A stretch of DNA of 64,000 nt from CAVSRC01 sp963762605 (GTDB lineage Bacteria > Pseudomonadota > Alphaproteobacteria > Rhizobiales > Kaistiaceae). Both the position numbers and the translations under genes were made by a program. The stretch covers positions 1 to 64,000 of the forward strand of contig CAVXLJ010000010.1 of NCBI GenBank assembly GCA_963762605.1, given 5' to 3'. Below the pieces are notes generated by a model, which was not told the origin of the DNA, did no database searches, and saw only the letters and a program-made list of their open reading frames with translations. Below are positions 10,354-19,970 of this stretch, piece by piece. Numbering within the stretch: position 1 is the first letter of the stretch; the number at the start of each line of letters is the position of its first letter.

Positions 10354-11370
10354 ATGGCGGTGACGCTGAAGAACCCGCCGAACACGGCGTCAAATGCGGC
10401 CAGTCAGGCCGCCGCCTCGGCGCTGCGCACCATCGTCACCGAGCGCGCCGGGCTCGATGCGCTGCGCGCCGCCCTCAATGACGGCTTGGCCGCCCCCTTT
10501 GCCCGCGCCGTGGAGACGATTCGCGCCGCCACCGGCCGCGTCATCGTCTCCGGCATGGGCAAGAGCGGCCATGTTGGCCACAAGATCGCCGCCACCCTCG
10601 CCTCGACCGGCACCCCGGCCTTCTTCGTCCATCCGGCGGAGGCCAGCCACGGCGACCTCGGCATGATCACCCGCGACGACGTCGTGCTGGCGCTGTCGTG
10701 GTCGGGCGAAACCAGCGAGCTGCGGAGCCTGGTCGAATACACCCGGCGCTGGGACATCCCGCTGATCGCCATGACCGCCTTTCCCGACAGCTCGCTCGGC
10801 CGCGAATCCGACCCGCTGCTGGCGCTGCCCGTGACCGACGAGGCCTGCCCGCACGGCCTGGCGCCGACCACCTCGACGCTGATGCAGCTGGCGCTCGGCG
10901 ATGCGCTGGCCATCGCGCTGCTCGAAAGCCGTGGCTTCACGGCGGAGGAATTCCACCTGTTCCACCCGGGCGGCAAGCTCGGTGCCAGCCTGCATTTCGT
11001 GCGCGACATCATGCATAGCGGCGACACCGTGCCGCTGGCCGCCCCGGAGACGCCGATGCCGCAGGCGCTCGCCATTATCACCGACAAGGGCTTCGGCTGC
11101 GTCGGCGTGGTCGACGCCGCCGGCTTGCTGGTCGGCGTGGTCACCGACGGCGATCTGCGCCGGCACATCGCGCCGGACCTGATGGAGAAGACCGTCGGCG
11201 CGGTCATGACCAGGATGCCGAAGACGGTACCGCCCGACTGCCTGGTCGGCGAGGCGCTGGCCATGATGAACCAGGCCACGCGCCCCTTCACCGTTCTTTT
11301 CGTGGTCGCGGACGGCAAGCCGCTCGGCATCGTGCACATGCACGATTTCCTAAGGCTCGGCGTCGCCTAG
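10354..11370 (+). CDS. kdsD: KpsF/GutQ-type arabinose-5-phosphate isomerase
   Basis: Interconverts ribulose 5-phosphate and arabinose 5-phosphate, the first step to the lipopolysaccharide sugar Kdo. The 338-residue protein has an N-terminal SIS domain (residues about 45-180: SGMGKSGHVGHKIAATLAST, FFVHPAEASHGDLGMI, LALSWSGETSEL, HGLAPTTSTLMQLALGDALA). Two CBS domains follow (VRDIMHSGDTVPLAAPETPM, and AVMTRMPKTVPPDCLVGEAL) and may bind a nucleotide regulator. ATG 10354 begins MAVTLKNPPN. The gene is divergent from the barrel gene and its end overlaps the NfeD gene by 4 bases in convergent orientation. Confidence 0.93.
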   Translation: MAVTLKNPPNTASNAASQAAASALRTIVTERAGLDALRAALNDGLAAPFARAVETIRAATGRVIVSGMGKSGHVGHKIAATLASTGTPAFFVHPAEASHGDLGMITRDDVVLALSWSGETSELRSLVEYTRRWDIPLIAMTAFPDSSLGRESDPLLALPVTDEACPHGLAPTTSTLMQLALGDALAIALLESRGFTAEEFHLFHPGGKLGASLHFVRDIMHSGDTVPLAAPETPMPQALAIITDKGFGCVGVVDAAGLLVGVVTDGDLRRHIAPDLMEKTVGAVMTRMPKTVPPDCLVGEALAMMNQATRPFTVLFVVADGKPLGIVHMHDFLRLGVA

Positions 11371-11816
11371 TCCGCCCTTGCCACCTTGAGCACGGCGCCG
11401 TCGGCATCGACCACCTTCACCCGCGTGCCCGACGGCAGGTCGGGGCCGGTGATCCGCCAGTTGGTGTCGTCGACCCTGACCTGTCCGTGGCCATCGACGA
11501 TCGGCGCGGAGAGCATGTAGCTGTTGCCGACCAGACGATGGGCGCGATCGTTGAGGAAGGGCTGCTCGCCCGGCTGCGACGTCCGCGCAAAGATCCGCCG
11601 TCCGGCGATGACCAGCACCACCGCCAGGACCACGAAGACGATCAGCTCCACCTGCCAGCCGAAATGAGTGAACAGCGCCATCACGCCGGTGATCAGCGCC
11701 GCGACGCCGAACCAGACGAAGACATTGCCTGGCACCAGGATTTCCAGTCCGAGCAGGATCAGGCCGAAGACCCACCAGCTCCATGGCCCGAGCTGGTTGA
11801 TGGCATTGAGGATCAT
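11367..11816 (-). CDS. NfeD-family membrane protein
   Basis: A 149-residue protein of the short NfeD class: three or four hydrophobic segments (WSWWVFGLILLGLEILVPG, VFVWFGVAALITGVMALFTH, LIVFVVLAVVLVIAGRRIF), then a C-terminal OB-fold (QVRVDDTNWRITGPDLPSGT). NfeD proteins pair with SPFH/stomatin proteins at membrane microdomains. The ATG overlaps the SPFH stop in an ATGA junction (11813-11816), so translation is coupled. Confidence 0.9.
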   Translation of the reverse strand: MILNAINQLGPWSWWVFGLILLGLEILVPGNVFVWFGVAALITGVMALFTHFGWQVELIVFVVLAVVLVIAGRRIFARTSQPGEQPFLNDRAHRLVGNSYMLSAPIVDGHGQVRVDDTNWRITGPDLPSGTRVKVVDADGAVLKVARAD

Positions 11817-12781
11817 GACGTGCCGCCTCCGGCCGTCGGCACCCGTCCGCTGTTGCGGCGGGCCTGCGCCTCAGGCGAGAAGGTGTCCTTGGCGATCTCG
11901 GCGATGCCGCCAAGCGAGCCGATCAGCGCGGCGGCCTCGATCGGCAGCATCAGCACCTTCTGGTTGGGCGCCGAGGCGAGCTTCTCGATCGCCTGGGTGT
12001 AGCGCTGGGCAACGAAATAATTGATCGCCTGCACGTCGCCGCTGGCAATCGCCTTCGACACCATGTCGGTCGCCTTGGCTTCCGCCTCGGCGGAGCGCTC
12101 TCGCGCCTCGGCGTCGCGGAAGGCGGCCTCGCGCCGGCCTTCAGCCTGCAGGATAAGCGCCTGTTTCTCGCCCTCCGCCTTGAGGATCTCCGACTGGCGC
12201 AGGCCCTCGGCGTCGAGGATGACCGCGCGCTTCTCGCGTTCCGCCTTCATCTGCCGGCCCATCGACTCGACGATATCGCGCGGCGGATCGATCGCCTTGA
12301 TCTCGATACGGGTCACCTTGATGCCCCAGGCCGACGAGGCGGAATCGACGACGCGCAGCAGCCGGTCGTTGATGTCGTCGCGCTTGGACAGAAGCTCGTC
12401 GAGATCCATGCCGCCCATGACGGTTCTGAGGTTGGTCATGGTGAGCTGCAGAATGGCGTTCTGCAGCCCGCGGACCTCATAGGCCGCACGCGCCGCGTCG
12501 AGCACCTGATAGAAGACGACGCCATCGGCCGAAACCGTGGCATTGTCCTTGGTGATGACCTCCTGCGTCGGCACTTCGAGCACCTGCTCCATCATGTTCA
12601 TCTTGTGGCCGATGCGATCGATGAACGGCACGATGATGCTGAGGCCTGGCGACAGCGCGCGGGTGAAGCGGCCGAAGCGCTCGACCGTGTAGTTGTAGCC
12701 CTGCGGCACCGTCTTGACGCCGGCCAGCAGGACGAGAATGACCAGAATGACGAGTGCGATGACGACCCAGTCGAATCCCAC
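11813..12781 (-). CDS. SPFH/Band 7 (stomatin-like) membrane protein
   Basis: A 322-residue stomatin/prohibitin-type protein. One N-terminal membrane helix (VVIALVILVILVLLAGV) precedes the SPFH domain (VPQGYNYTVERFGRF, SADGVVFYQVLDAARAAYEV). A long charged helical stretch rich in AEGE and AEAR repeats (about residues 180-250) is typical of stomatins and drives oligomerisation. The start is GTG 12781, preceded by GGAGGA. It forms a two-gene operon with the NfeD gene downstream and is a conserved scaffold for membrane quality control. Confidence 0.93.
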   Translation of the reverse strand: MGFDWVVIALVILVILVLLAGVKTVPQGYNYTVERFGRFTRALSPGLSIIVPFIDRIGHKMNMMEQVLEVPTQEVITKDNATVSADGVVFYQVLDAARAAYEVRGLQNAILQLTMTNLRTVMGGMDLDELLSKRDDINDRLLRVVDSASSAWGIKVTRIEIKAIDPPRDIVESMGRQMKAEREKRAVILDAEGLRQSEILKAEGEKQALILQAEGRREAAFRDAEARERSAEAEAKATDMVSKAIASGDVQAINYFVAQRYTQAIEKLASAPNQKVLMLPIEAAALIGSLGGIAEIAKDTFSPEAQARRNSGRVPTAGGGTS

Positions 12782-12940
12782 CGTTCAATCCTCCGTGTTC
12801 GCCGCCGGCTTTGCTGCCGCGGCTGGCATTCCCCCCACCGGCCCGCGAATCGGCTCGTTCTCCGGCCGATTGCGGTCCTTGCACATGTAGGATGGGGGAA
12901 ACGGCTCTACCAGCCAAATCGGGCGGGTGGTAAGCAGCGC

Positions 12941-13996
12941 CTAAAGCCAGCCGGCAAGCTCCCGCCGCACCACAGCTTCCAGCACCCGCATGCCGGGGTC
13001 GCTGTCGTTGAGGCAGGGGAGCGCGGCATATTCCTGGCCGCCGTTCTGGCGGAAGGTCTCGCCGCCGCGAATGGCGATCTCCTCCAGCGTCTCCAGGCAA
13101 TCGGCCGCGAAGCCGGGCATGACCACCGCCAGCCGCTTGATTCCGCTCTTGGCCAGTTCGGCGATGGTGATGTCGGCATAGGGCTTGAGCCATTCGGCAC
13201 CGCCGAAGCGCGACTGGAAGACGATTCTGAGCTTCTCCTCCGGCCAGCCGAGCGTCTCGCGCAACAGCCGCGCCGTCTTCTGGCACTGGCAGTGATAGGG
13301 GTCGCCCTTGTCGAGATAGGCGCGCGGCAGACCGTGGAAGGAGGCAAGCACGACCTCCGGCTCGAACGGCAGTCCCGCCAGCGACGCCTGCATCGATTCG
13401 GCCAGCGCCGCGATGTAGACCGGGTCGTCGTACCAGGGCGGCAGTGTACGCACCGCCGGCTGCCAGCGCATTGTCGCCAGCGCCGCAAACGCCTTGTCGT
13501 TCACCGTCGCCGTGGTCGCCGCGGCATATTGTGGATAGAGCGGCGCGATCAGGATGCGGTCGCAGCCCTGCGCCTTCAGCGCCGCCAGGCGCTGGGCGAT
13601 TGCCGGTTCGCCATAGCGCATCGCCCAGTCGACCACGATACCGTCGGGCTCCAGAGCGGTGGCGAGCTTCTCCGCCTGCGCCCGCGTGATGGTGATGAGC
13701 GGCGCCTCGTTGCGCTCCTTGTTCCACACGATCGAATAGGCATGGGCCGTCTTCGGCGGCCTTGTGGTCAGGACGAAGAGGTTGAGGATCAGCCACCAGA
13801 TCGGCCGCGGGACTTCGATCACCCGCGGGTCGGAGAGGAATTCCTTGAGATAACGCCGGACCGAGGCGGTGTCGGTGCCGGACGGCGAGCCGAGATTGAC
13901 CACAAGCACCCCTACCCGTCCGAAACGGACGGGCGGATGGTCGGGCGGCATGGCACCCGCATCGGCGGGCATATTCGGGGCTTCGTCGTCGCTCAT
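12941..13996 (-). CDS. hemH: Ferrochelatase
   Basis: Inserts Fe2+ into protoporphyrin IX, the last step of heme synthesis. The protein has about 351 residues from the ATG at 13996 (MSDDEAPNMPADAGAM); an earlier in-frame codon at 14089 would add a non-conserved extension that overlaps the terminator at 14057-14078, so I prefer 13996. Hallmarks are GVLVVNLGSPSGTDTASV, the active-site histidine in ASFHGLPRAYLDKGDPYH, and the catalytic glutamate region PGFAADCLETLEEIAI. It is monocistronic, with the 5'-nucleotidase terminator immediately upstream. Confidence 0.95.
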   Translation of the reverse strand: MSDDEAPNMPADAGAMPPDHPPVRFGRVGVLVVNLGSPSGTDTASVRRYLKEFLSDPRVIEVPRPIWWLILNLFVLTTRPPKTAHAYSIVWNKERNEAPLITITRAQAEKLATALEPDGIVVDWAMRYGEPAIAQRLAALKAQGCDRILIAPLYPQYAAATTATVNDKAFAALATMRWQPAVRTLPPWYDDPVYIAALAESMQASLAGLPFEPEVVLASFHGLPRAYLDKGDPYHCQCQKTARLLRETLGWPEEKLRIVFQSRFGGAEWLKPYADITIAELAKSGIKRLAVVMPGFAADCLETLEEIAIRGGETFRQNGGQEYAALPCLNDSDPGMRVLEAVVRRELAGWL

Positions 13997-14049
13997 CACC
14001 GTCCATTCATAGGCCACCGGCGGCCCGTGTCCACCATCCCACAATTCCA

Positions 14050-14078
14050 AAACAAAAGGGGCGGCCGAAGCCGCCCCT
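14050..14078 (-). terminator. Rho-independent terminator of the 5'-nucleotidase gene
   Basis: On the minus strand a 9-bp GC stem (AGGGGCGGC with GCCGCCCCT, plus positions 14057-14078) closes a TTCG tetraloop and is followed by TTTTGTTTTG. It lies 22 bases after the 5'-nucleotidase stop. This is one of the clearest intrinsic terminators in the window. Confidence 0.85.
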
Positions 14079-14100
14079 CCATCTGTCACGGCAGGAGCCG

Positions 14101-15612
14101 TCAGCCGTTGGTAATGCGGCCGTCCACCTTGGCGTCGACCGTGCCGGTCTTGGCGATGTAATCGATGACCGAATTGGCCATCAACGTGCCCGCCTCCGCG
14201 TCGATCAGCACCTTGCCGCCGCTGAGCGCGGTGTAGCCGTCACCGCCGCGCAGCATGTAGTCGTTGGTGGCGACCTTGTACGTGGCCGACGGGTCGAGCG
14301 GCTTGTCGCCCACCGTCACCGACAGCACGCGGCTGCCCTTCGGCCGTTTCAGGTCGATGACCATCTTCATGCCGGAGATCTGCGGGAAGCGACCGGCGCC
14401 GTCCTCGACCTGGCTGACGCCGTTCTCCAGCGCCTCCTTAAGCTGCTGGCCGGTGATCTCGGTCATCACGGTGACATTGCCGAACGGCAGTTCGGTAAGG
14501 ATGTCGCGCCGGGTCAGCTCGGTGCCGGCGGCATACTGCTTGTCGCCGCGGATGCCGCCGCCATTGGTGATGGCGACGTCGGCGCCGACCGACTGGCGCA
14601 TGGCGTCGGCGATCAGGTCGCCGATCGCCGCCTCCTGGCTGCGCACGATGGTCTCGCGCGAGTCGAGCGGGGTCTCGGTCTTGCCGATCACGACATTGAG
14701 GCTCTTGTCGAGCTGAGCCTTGAGCCCGTCGACGACCTTCGCGGTATCCGGGTCGGGCGTCACCGTCTTGGTATCGATGAAGCGGAAGGTCGGCTCCCAC
14801 TTGACCGTGCGCTTGCCGTTCTTCTCCCCGATGGTCACCGCGAGATCGAGCGGATCGAGATAATTGGCGTCGGTCGAGGTCTCGACATAGGCGGTGACAC
14901 CGTCATAGGCGGTCCAGAAGTCGTGGTCGTGGCCCGACATGATGACGTCAAAGGCGTGGCTTGCGATCAGTTGGTTATCCTGGGCATGGCTCGCATGCAC
15001 CACGCCGACGACCAGATCGGCGCCGGCCGCCCGCGCCGCTTTGGCGCCATCGACCGCCGTCTTGACCGTGCCGCCGAATTTCCAGTCGCCCGGGCTGGAG
15101 AGCTCATTGGTCGAATCGAGCGCCACCGGCACCAGCGCCACCTTCAGGCCGGCGATCTCCTTCATCATCGTGCCGCCAAGCCCCGCGATCGGCGAACCGT
15201 CGGCGTGGGTGATGTTGAGCGCCGCCCAGGGATATTTCGACGCCATTACGTTGGCTTCGAAGCCATCGACGCCGAAGTCGAACTCGTGGTTGCCCGGCAC
15301 GGCGATGTCGAAGGGCACCATATTGGTCAGTTCGACCGTGTGCGCGCCCTTGTCGAATCCGGAGAGCAGCGAGGGAGAGAACATGTCGCCGTCGAAGACG
15401 TAGAGCGTATTCGGGTTAGCCGCCTTCTCCGCTTTGGCAACGGCGTTCATGCGGGCGAAGCCGCCGCGCTCCTTGGTGACGCCGAAATCGTAGATGTCGC
15501 CGACGCCGAGGATCGTCAGCTTCACCGTCTCGGCATGGGCAGGGGCGAAAGCCGCACCGCCAATCAAAGCCGCGCCGAGCACTACGGCCAGTCTTGTCAT
15601 CCGCATGGTCAT
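14101..15612 (-). CDS. Bifunctional metallophosphatase/5'-nucleotidase (UshA-like)
   Basis: A 503-residue periplasmic enzyme that removes phosphate from extracellular nucleotides. A signal peptide (LAVVLGAALIGGAAFAPAHA) is followed by a calcineurin-like metallophosphatase domain with VFDGDMFSP, the di-metal motif VPGNHEFDFG, and the His pair of MSGHDHDFW. The C-terminal 5'-nucleotidase domain has ITNGGGIRGDK, LPFGNVTVMTEITGQQL and YMLRGGDGYTAL. A strong ribosome binding site GGAGGTGAT precedes ATG 15612. It has its own terminator. Confidence 0.93.
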   Translation of the reverse strand: MTMRMTRLAVVLGAALIGGAAFAPAHAETVKLTILGVGDIYDFGVTKERGGFARMNAVAKAEKAANPNTLYVFDGDMFSPSLLSGFDKGAHTVELTNMVPFDIAVPGNHEFDFGVDGFEANVMASKYPWAALNITHADGSPIAGLGGTMMKEIAGLKVALVPVALDSTNELSSPGDWKFGGTVKTAVDGAKAARAAGADLVVGVVHASHAQDNQLIASHAFDVIMSGHDHDFWTAYDGVTAYVETSTDANYLDPLDLAVTIGEKNGKRTVKWEPTFRFIDTKTVTPDPDTAKVVDGLKAQLDKSLNVVIGKTETPLDSRETIVRSQEAAIGDLIADAMRQSVGADVAITNGGGIRGDKQYAAGTELTRRDILTELPFGNVTVMTEITGQQLKEALENGVSQVEDGAGRFPQISGMKMVIDLKRPKGSRVLSVTVGDKPLDPSATYKVATNDYMLRGGDGYTALSGGKVLIDAEAGTLMANSVIDYIAKTGTVDAKVDGRITNG

Positions 15613-15722
15613 ATCACCTCCTCATCAAGCAAGCCGCCCCTTCGGCCGGCGCACAGATACCGGTTTAGCCCGGCTCTGGTGCAGTTTTCTGACAGCCGCC
15701 AAGCCGGCAGCCGCCGGATCCG

Positions 15723-18700
15723 TCATTGCGTCGCGACTGCCCCAACGCCGCCCGCAAGAAACGCCGCGCGGCGTACCGCCGCGTCCGGCAGGACGCGCGC
15801 GATCGCTTCGGCCTTGACGTGGCCGAAGCCGCGAATCTTCTCCGGATAGCGGGCCAATGCAACGGCCAGGTGATGGTTCTCGGGCGCGAGATGCTCCCGG
15901 ATCGTCTTCAGCGTCGCCTCGTATTCGGCAAGCAGGCGCCGCTCCATGCGCCTTTCGGCTGTGTGACCGAACGGATCGAGCCATGAACCGCGCAGCTCGC
16001 GGAAGCGCGCCAGCAAGCGCAAAATGCGCATGATGCCGGGCCCGTAGGTCTGCGTCTTCAGACGGCCGGTCACACGATCGCGTTTGGCGAAGAGCGGCGG
16101 CGCCATGTGGTATTCGAGCTTTCCCCAGCCATCGAAGGTGCTCGCCAACTGGCGCTGGAAGGACCCGTCGGCATAGAGCCGTGCCACCTCATACGCGTCC
16201 TTGATCGCCATCAGGCGGAAGAGATTGCGCGCCACGGCCTTCGCCAGATCAGCGCCCCCCGGCGCCACGCGCGCCTCCGCCTCGTGCACGGCGGCGACCG
16301 CATCGGCATAGCGCTGGGCATAGCGCTCGTTCTGATACTCGGTGAGGTAGCGGGTGCGCCGCGCCGCCAGTTCCTCGACGCTCTCGGCCTCAGGCACCTT
16401 GCGCCTGCCCGACCGTTCGGCGGCGATTTCGGCCACCACCTCCGGCTCCACCGCGGCGCGCCGGCCCCAGGCGAAAGCCGCCTTGTTCATGGCGACATCG
16501 ACGCCGTTAAGTTCGATTGCCTTCAGGATGGCGAAATGCGTGACCGGCAGCGCGCCGGACTGCCAGGCAAGCCCCAGGATGAAGATGTTGGTTGCGATGG
16601 CATCCCCGGTGAGCGCGGTGGCGATCTCGGTCGCTTCGATGAAGCGGCACCTGGCTGCGCCGGCCCGCGCCGTGATCGCCTGCAGGATGCGGCGCATCGG
16701 CAACGCATAGTCCGGATCGCGGGTGAAGGCGCCGGGGTAGGTCGGGTGAGTGTTGACGAAGACGGCCGTCCGGCCGGGATCAATGGCGGCCAGCGCACCG
16801 GCGGAGCCGGCCACAACCGCGTCGCAGCCGAGCCATAAATCCGCCCCGGCGGCCGCGATGCGCACTGCCTTGATGTCGTCGGGTGTCGGCGCGATGCGCA
16901 CGTGAACGCTCACCGGCCCGCCCTTCTGGGCGACCCCCGCCATGTCGATCACCGCCGCCGCCTTGCCTTCCAGATGGGCCGCCATGGCGATGAGCGCACC
17001 GATGGTGACGACGCCGGTGCCGCCGACGCCGGTGATCAGCATGCCGTAACTGCCGGACAGCGCCGGCAGGCGCGGCGGATCGGGCAGGTCTGCCTCGTCA
17101 TCGGCTAGCGGCGCGGTGGTCTTCGTGACGGCGCCATGCACGGTGACGAAGCTCGGGCAGAAGCCCTTCAGGCAGGAGAAATCCTTGTTGCAGACCGACT
17201 GGTCGATGGCGCGCTTGCGCCCGAACGCGGTCTCGACCGGCTGGATGGCGACGCAGTTCGACTGCACGCCGCAATCGCCGCAGCCCTCGCAGACCAGTTC
17301 GTTGATCACCACCCGCTGGTCCGGGTTGGGGTATTGCCCGCGCTTGCGGCGACGCCGTTTCTCGGCTGCGCAGGTCTGGTCGTAGATCAGCACCGAGACA
17401 CCGCCGATATCGGCCAGCTTGCGCTGCACCGAATCGAGCTCGTCGCGATGATGGACACTGGTGGCTGACGGCAGCCCGCCGCGGGCGTAGCGCTTTGGCT
17501 CTTCGCTGACCACGACGACCTTGCGGACGCCCTCGGCCACCATCTGCGCCGCGATCTTTTCGACCGTCAGATCGCCGTCCGGCTTCTGCCCGCCGGTCAG
17601 CCCCACGGCATCGTTGAACAGGATCTTGAACGTGATGTTGACGCCGGCCGCTATCGCCGCGCGCACGACAAGCGAGCCGGAATGGACATAGGTGCCGTCG
17701 CCGACATTCTGGAACATGTGGCCGCGGACCGAGAACGGCGCTTCGCCGATCCAGCTCGCCCCTTCCGCTCCCATCTGGGTGGTGCCCTCGGTGCGCGGGT
17801 CGGGGACGCGCAGGACCAAAGCGTGGCAGCCGCTACCGGCATAGGCGCGCGCGCCCTCCGGCACGGCGGTTGCGGTGTTGTAAGAGCAGCCGGCGCAGAA
17901 AGTGGGGGTGCGCTCGGCGACATCGTCGATGCCGGCAAGCATCTCCTGAGCCTTGCGCAAGGCGGCGAGGCGCCGTGCCAGCGGCTCGTCGTGCCGAGCG
18001 GCGATGAGGCGCTCGCCGATGGCGATGGCAATCTGATTGGTGTCGAGTGCCCCCTTGGACGGGAACAGCCACGCACCCGTCTCGTCCTTCTTGCCCAGCA
18101 CCAGCGGCTGGTTGGCGGTGCCGTAGAGGATCTCCTTGATCTGGCCCTCGATCAGTCCGCGCTTCTCCTCGACCACCATGATCGTCTCGAGACCCTGGGC
18201 AAAATCGCGGATGGAATGCGGTTCGAGCGGCCAGGTGCAGGTCACCTTCAACAGCTTGAGGCCGAGATTGGCGGCGCGCACTTCATCGATGCCGAGTTCG
18301 TCGAGTGCCTGCAGCACGTCGGGATAGCTCTTGCCCGCGGTGACGATGCCAATCTTCGGCTGCCGCCCGCCGGAAAGCACGAGGCGGTCCGGCGCGTTCG
18401 CCCTGAGAAAGGCGAGCACCGCCGGGATCTTGAACTCGTGCAGCCGTTCTTCCTGGGCGAGCGGATCGTCACGGGCGCGGATGGAAAGCCCGCCCGGCGG
18501 CATACGGAAGCCGCCGGGAATGACCGTGGCCACGCGGTCGAGCGCGCCATCGACAGTGGCGGTCGATTCGACCGTGTCCATGACGCATTTCAGGCCGACC
18601 CAGGTGCCGGCGTAGCGCGACAGGGCATAGCCGAACAGGCCGTAATCGAGGATTTCCTGCACGCCCGCCGGGCTGAGCACCGGGATCATGGCATCGACGA

Positions 18701-19187
18701 AGGCGTATTCGGATTGGTGCGCCGTGGTCGACGAGCCGCAGATGTGGTCGTCGCCCATCAGCGCCAGCACGCCGCCCCACGGCGCGGTGCCGGCGAGATT
18801 GGCGTGTTTCAGCGCATCGCCGGAGCGGTCGACGCCCGGCCCCTGGCCGTACCACAGGCCGAAGACGCCATCGAAACGCCCCTCACCGCGCAGGCCCGCC
18901 TGCTGCGCCCCCCACAGCGCAGTGGCGGCAAGCTCCTCGTTGATCCCCGGATTGAAGACGATGCCCGCCGGCTGCAGCACGTCGGCCGCCCGCCAGAGCT
19001 GCCGGTCGAGGCCCCCCAGCGGCGAGCCGCGATAGCCGGTCACGTAGCCGGCCGTGTTGGCGCCCGAGCGCCGGTCGCGCGCCCGCTGCATGAGCAACAG
19101 GCGCACCACCGCCTGGGTCCCGCTGACCAACACCCGCTGCCGGGCGAGATCGTACTTGTCGTCAAGGCTGACGGCTGCAAGGGCCAT
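15723..19187 (-). CDS. Indolepyruvate ferredoxin oxidoreductase, fused alpha/beta/gamma type
   Basis: A 1154-residue fused enzyme that oxidatively decarboxylates aryl-pyruvates (or related 2-oxo acids) to acyl-CoA with ferredoxin. The N-terminal thiamine-diphosphate/pyrimidine part contains GYRGSPLGGLDRQLW and GDDHICGSSTTAHQSEY. The TPP-binding part has FCAGCSYNTATAVPEG and FQNVGDGTYVHSG. A cysteine cluster (LVCEGCGDCGVQSNC, then CNKDFSCLKGFC) binds 4Fe-4S centres. The gamma domain begins GVGGTGVVTIGALIAMAA, and a DUF6537-type C-terminus follows. Start ATG 19187 sits behind GGAGGGGG. The gene is divergent from a TRAP transporter across 229 bases, suggesting that the transporter may bring in its substrate. 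Confidence 0.93.
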   Translation of the reverse strand: MALAAVSLDDKYDLARQRVLVSGTQAVVRLLLMQRARDRRSGANTAGYVTGYRGSPLGGLDRQLWRAADVLQPAGIVFNPGINEELAATALWGAQQAGLRGEGRFDGVFGLWYGQGPGVDRSGDALKHANLAGTAPWGGVLALMGDDHICGSSTTAHQSEYAFVDAMIPVLSPAGVQEILDYGLFGYALSRYAGTWVGLKCVMDTVESTATVDGALDRVATVIPGGFRMPPGGLSIRARDDPLAQEERLHEFKIPAVLAFLRANAPDRLVLSGGRQPKIGIVTAGKSYPDVLQALDELGIDEVRAANLGLKLLKVTCTWPLEPHSIRDFAQGLETIMVVEEKRGLIEGQIKEILYGTANQPLVLGKKDETGAWLFPSKGALDTNQIAIAIGERLIAARHDEPLARRLAALRKAQEMLAGIDDVAERTPTFCAGCSYNTATAVPEGARAYAGSGCHALVLRVPDPRTEGTTQMGAEGASWIGEAPFSVRGHMFQNVGDGTYVHSGSLVVRAAIAAGVNITFKILFNDAVGLTGGQKPDGDLTVEKIAAQMVAEGVRKVVVVSEEPKRYARGGLPSATSVHHRDELDSVQRKLADIGGVSVLIYDQTCAAEKRRRRKRGQYPNPDQRVVINELVCEGCGDCGVQSNCVAIQPVETAFGRKRAIDQSVCNKDFSCLKGFCPSFVTVHGAVTKTTAPLADDEADLPDPPRLPALSGSYGMLITGVGGTGVVTIGALIAMAAHLEGKAAAVIDMAGVAQKGGPVSVHVRIAPTPDDIKAVRIAAAGADLWLGCDAVVAGSAGALAAIDPGRTAVFVNTHPTYPGAFTRDPDYALPMRRILQAITARAGAARCRFIEATEIATALTGDAIATNIFILGLAWQSGALPVTHFAILKAIELNGVDVAMNKAAFAWGRRAAVEPEVVAEIAAERSGRRKVPEAESVEELAARRTRYLTEYQNERYAQRYADAVAAVHEAEARVAPGGADLAKAVARNLFRLMAIKDAYEVARLYADGSFQRQLASTFDGWGKLEYHMAPPLFAKRDRVTGRLKTQTYGPGIMRILRLLARFRELRGSWLDPFGHTAERRMERRLLAEYEATLKTIREHLAPENHHLAVALARYPEKIRGFGHVKAEAIARVLPDAAVRRAAFLAGGVGAVATQ

Positions 19188-19416
19188 CGCCCCCTCCTTC
19201 CGGCCCCACAACAATCGGGCCGCCGGTCATTGAGGCTGAGCGCAGGGACGAGGTCAACCATAGGCGGCGACGGCCCGGGTCTTCGCCCGGCTGTCACCTG
19301 CGCCGATCCCGCGCCGCGGGCCTGGTCAAGCGCGGCGGTTCGGCGCTTGCCATCGCCGGCCATCCGTCGCAGTTTCCGGGCGACACAAAAGCCGGAAAGA
19401 CCGGCGGGGGACGCTT

Positions 19417-19965
19417 ATGGGAGTTTTGCTGCGTATCAGCAGAGCGATCGATCGGGTAACTGCGTTTATCGGCCAAGCCGTCACCTGGCTGATCCTGCTG
19501 TCGGTGCTGGTCAGCGCCGCCAACGCCACGTCGCGCAAGCTCTTTTCGCTGTCGTCGAACGCCTGGCTGGAGATGCAGTGGTACCTGTTCGGCGCCGCCT
19601 ATCTGCTCGCCGCCGCTTATACGCTGCAGCGCAACGGCCACGTCCGCATCGACATCATCTCCAATCTTCTGCCCCGGCGCGTGCGCCAGTGGATCGACCT
19701 CTTCGGCCACGCTGTGATGCTGCTGCCGTTTTCCATCCTCATGGTCTGGGAGATCACGCCGTGGTTCGCGCAGTCCTATGCGATCGGCGAGATGTCGGCC
19801 AATTACGGCGGCCTCATCCTGTGGCCGGCCAAGGGATTCCTGCTGGCCGGCTTTTTCCTGCTCGCCATTCAGGCGGTCTCCGAGATCATCAAGCGCATCG
19901 CCGTCATGCAGGGGCGCATCGCCGACCCCTATGAAACCGGCGAACCGGCGCCACCGGTCGAGTAG
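19417..19965 (+). CDS. TRAP transporter small permease (DctQ)
   Basis: The 182-residue small membrane subunit has four helices (FIGQAVTWLILLSVLVSAAN, QWYLFGAAYLLAAAY, LFGHAVMLLPFSILMVW, GFLLAGFFLLAIQAVSEI). NGHVRIDI is the usual DctQ loop motif. With DctM and the binding protein it drives Na+ or H+-coupled uptake of organic acids. It ends 5 bases before the dctM start, so the two are co-translated. Confidence 0.93.
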   Translation: MGVLLRISRAIDRVTAFIGQAVTWLILLSVLVSAANATSRKLFSLSSNAWLEMQWYLFGAAYLLAAAYTLQRNGHVRIDIISNLLPRRVRQWIDLFGHAVMLLPFSILMVWEITPWFAQSYAIGEMSANYGGLILWPAKGFLLAGFFLLAIQAVSEIIKRIAVMQGRIADPYETGEPAPPVE

Positions 19966-19970
19966 GCGCC

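Noticed and set aside
12605..14161. 518-codon plus-strand ORF opposite hemH and the SPFH gene
   Set aside because: Shadow of two well-supported genes in GC-rich sequence.
17682..19934. 750-codon plus-strand ORF opposite the indolepyruvate oxidoreductase gene
   Set aside because: Antisense to an enzyme with complete motifs, and merges into dctQ in the wrong frame.
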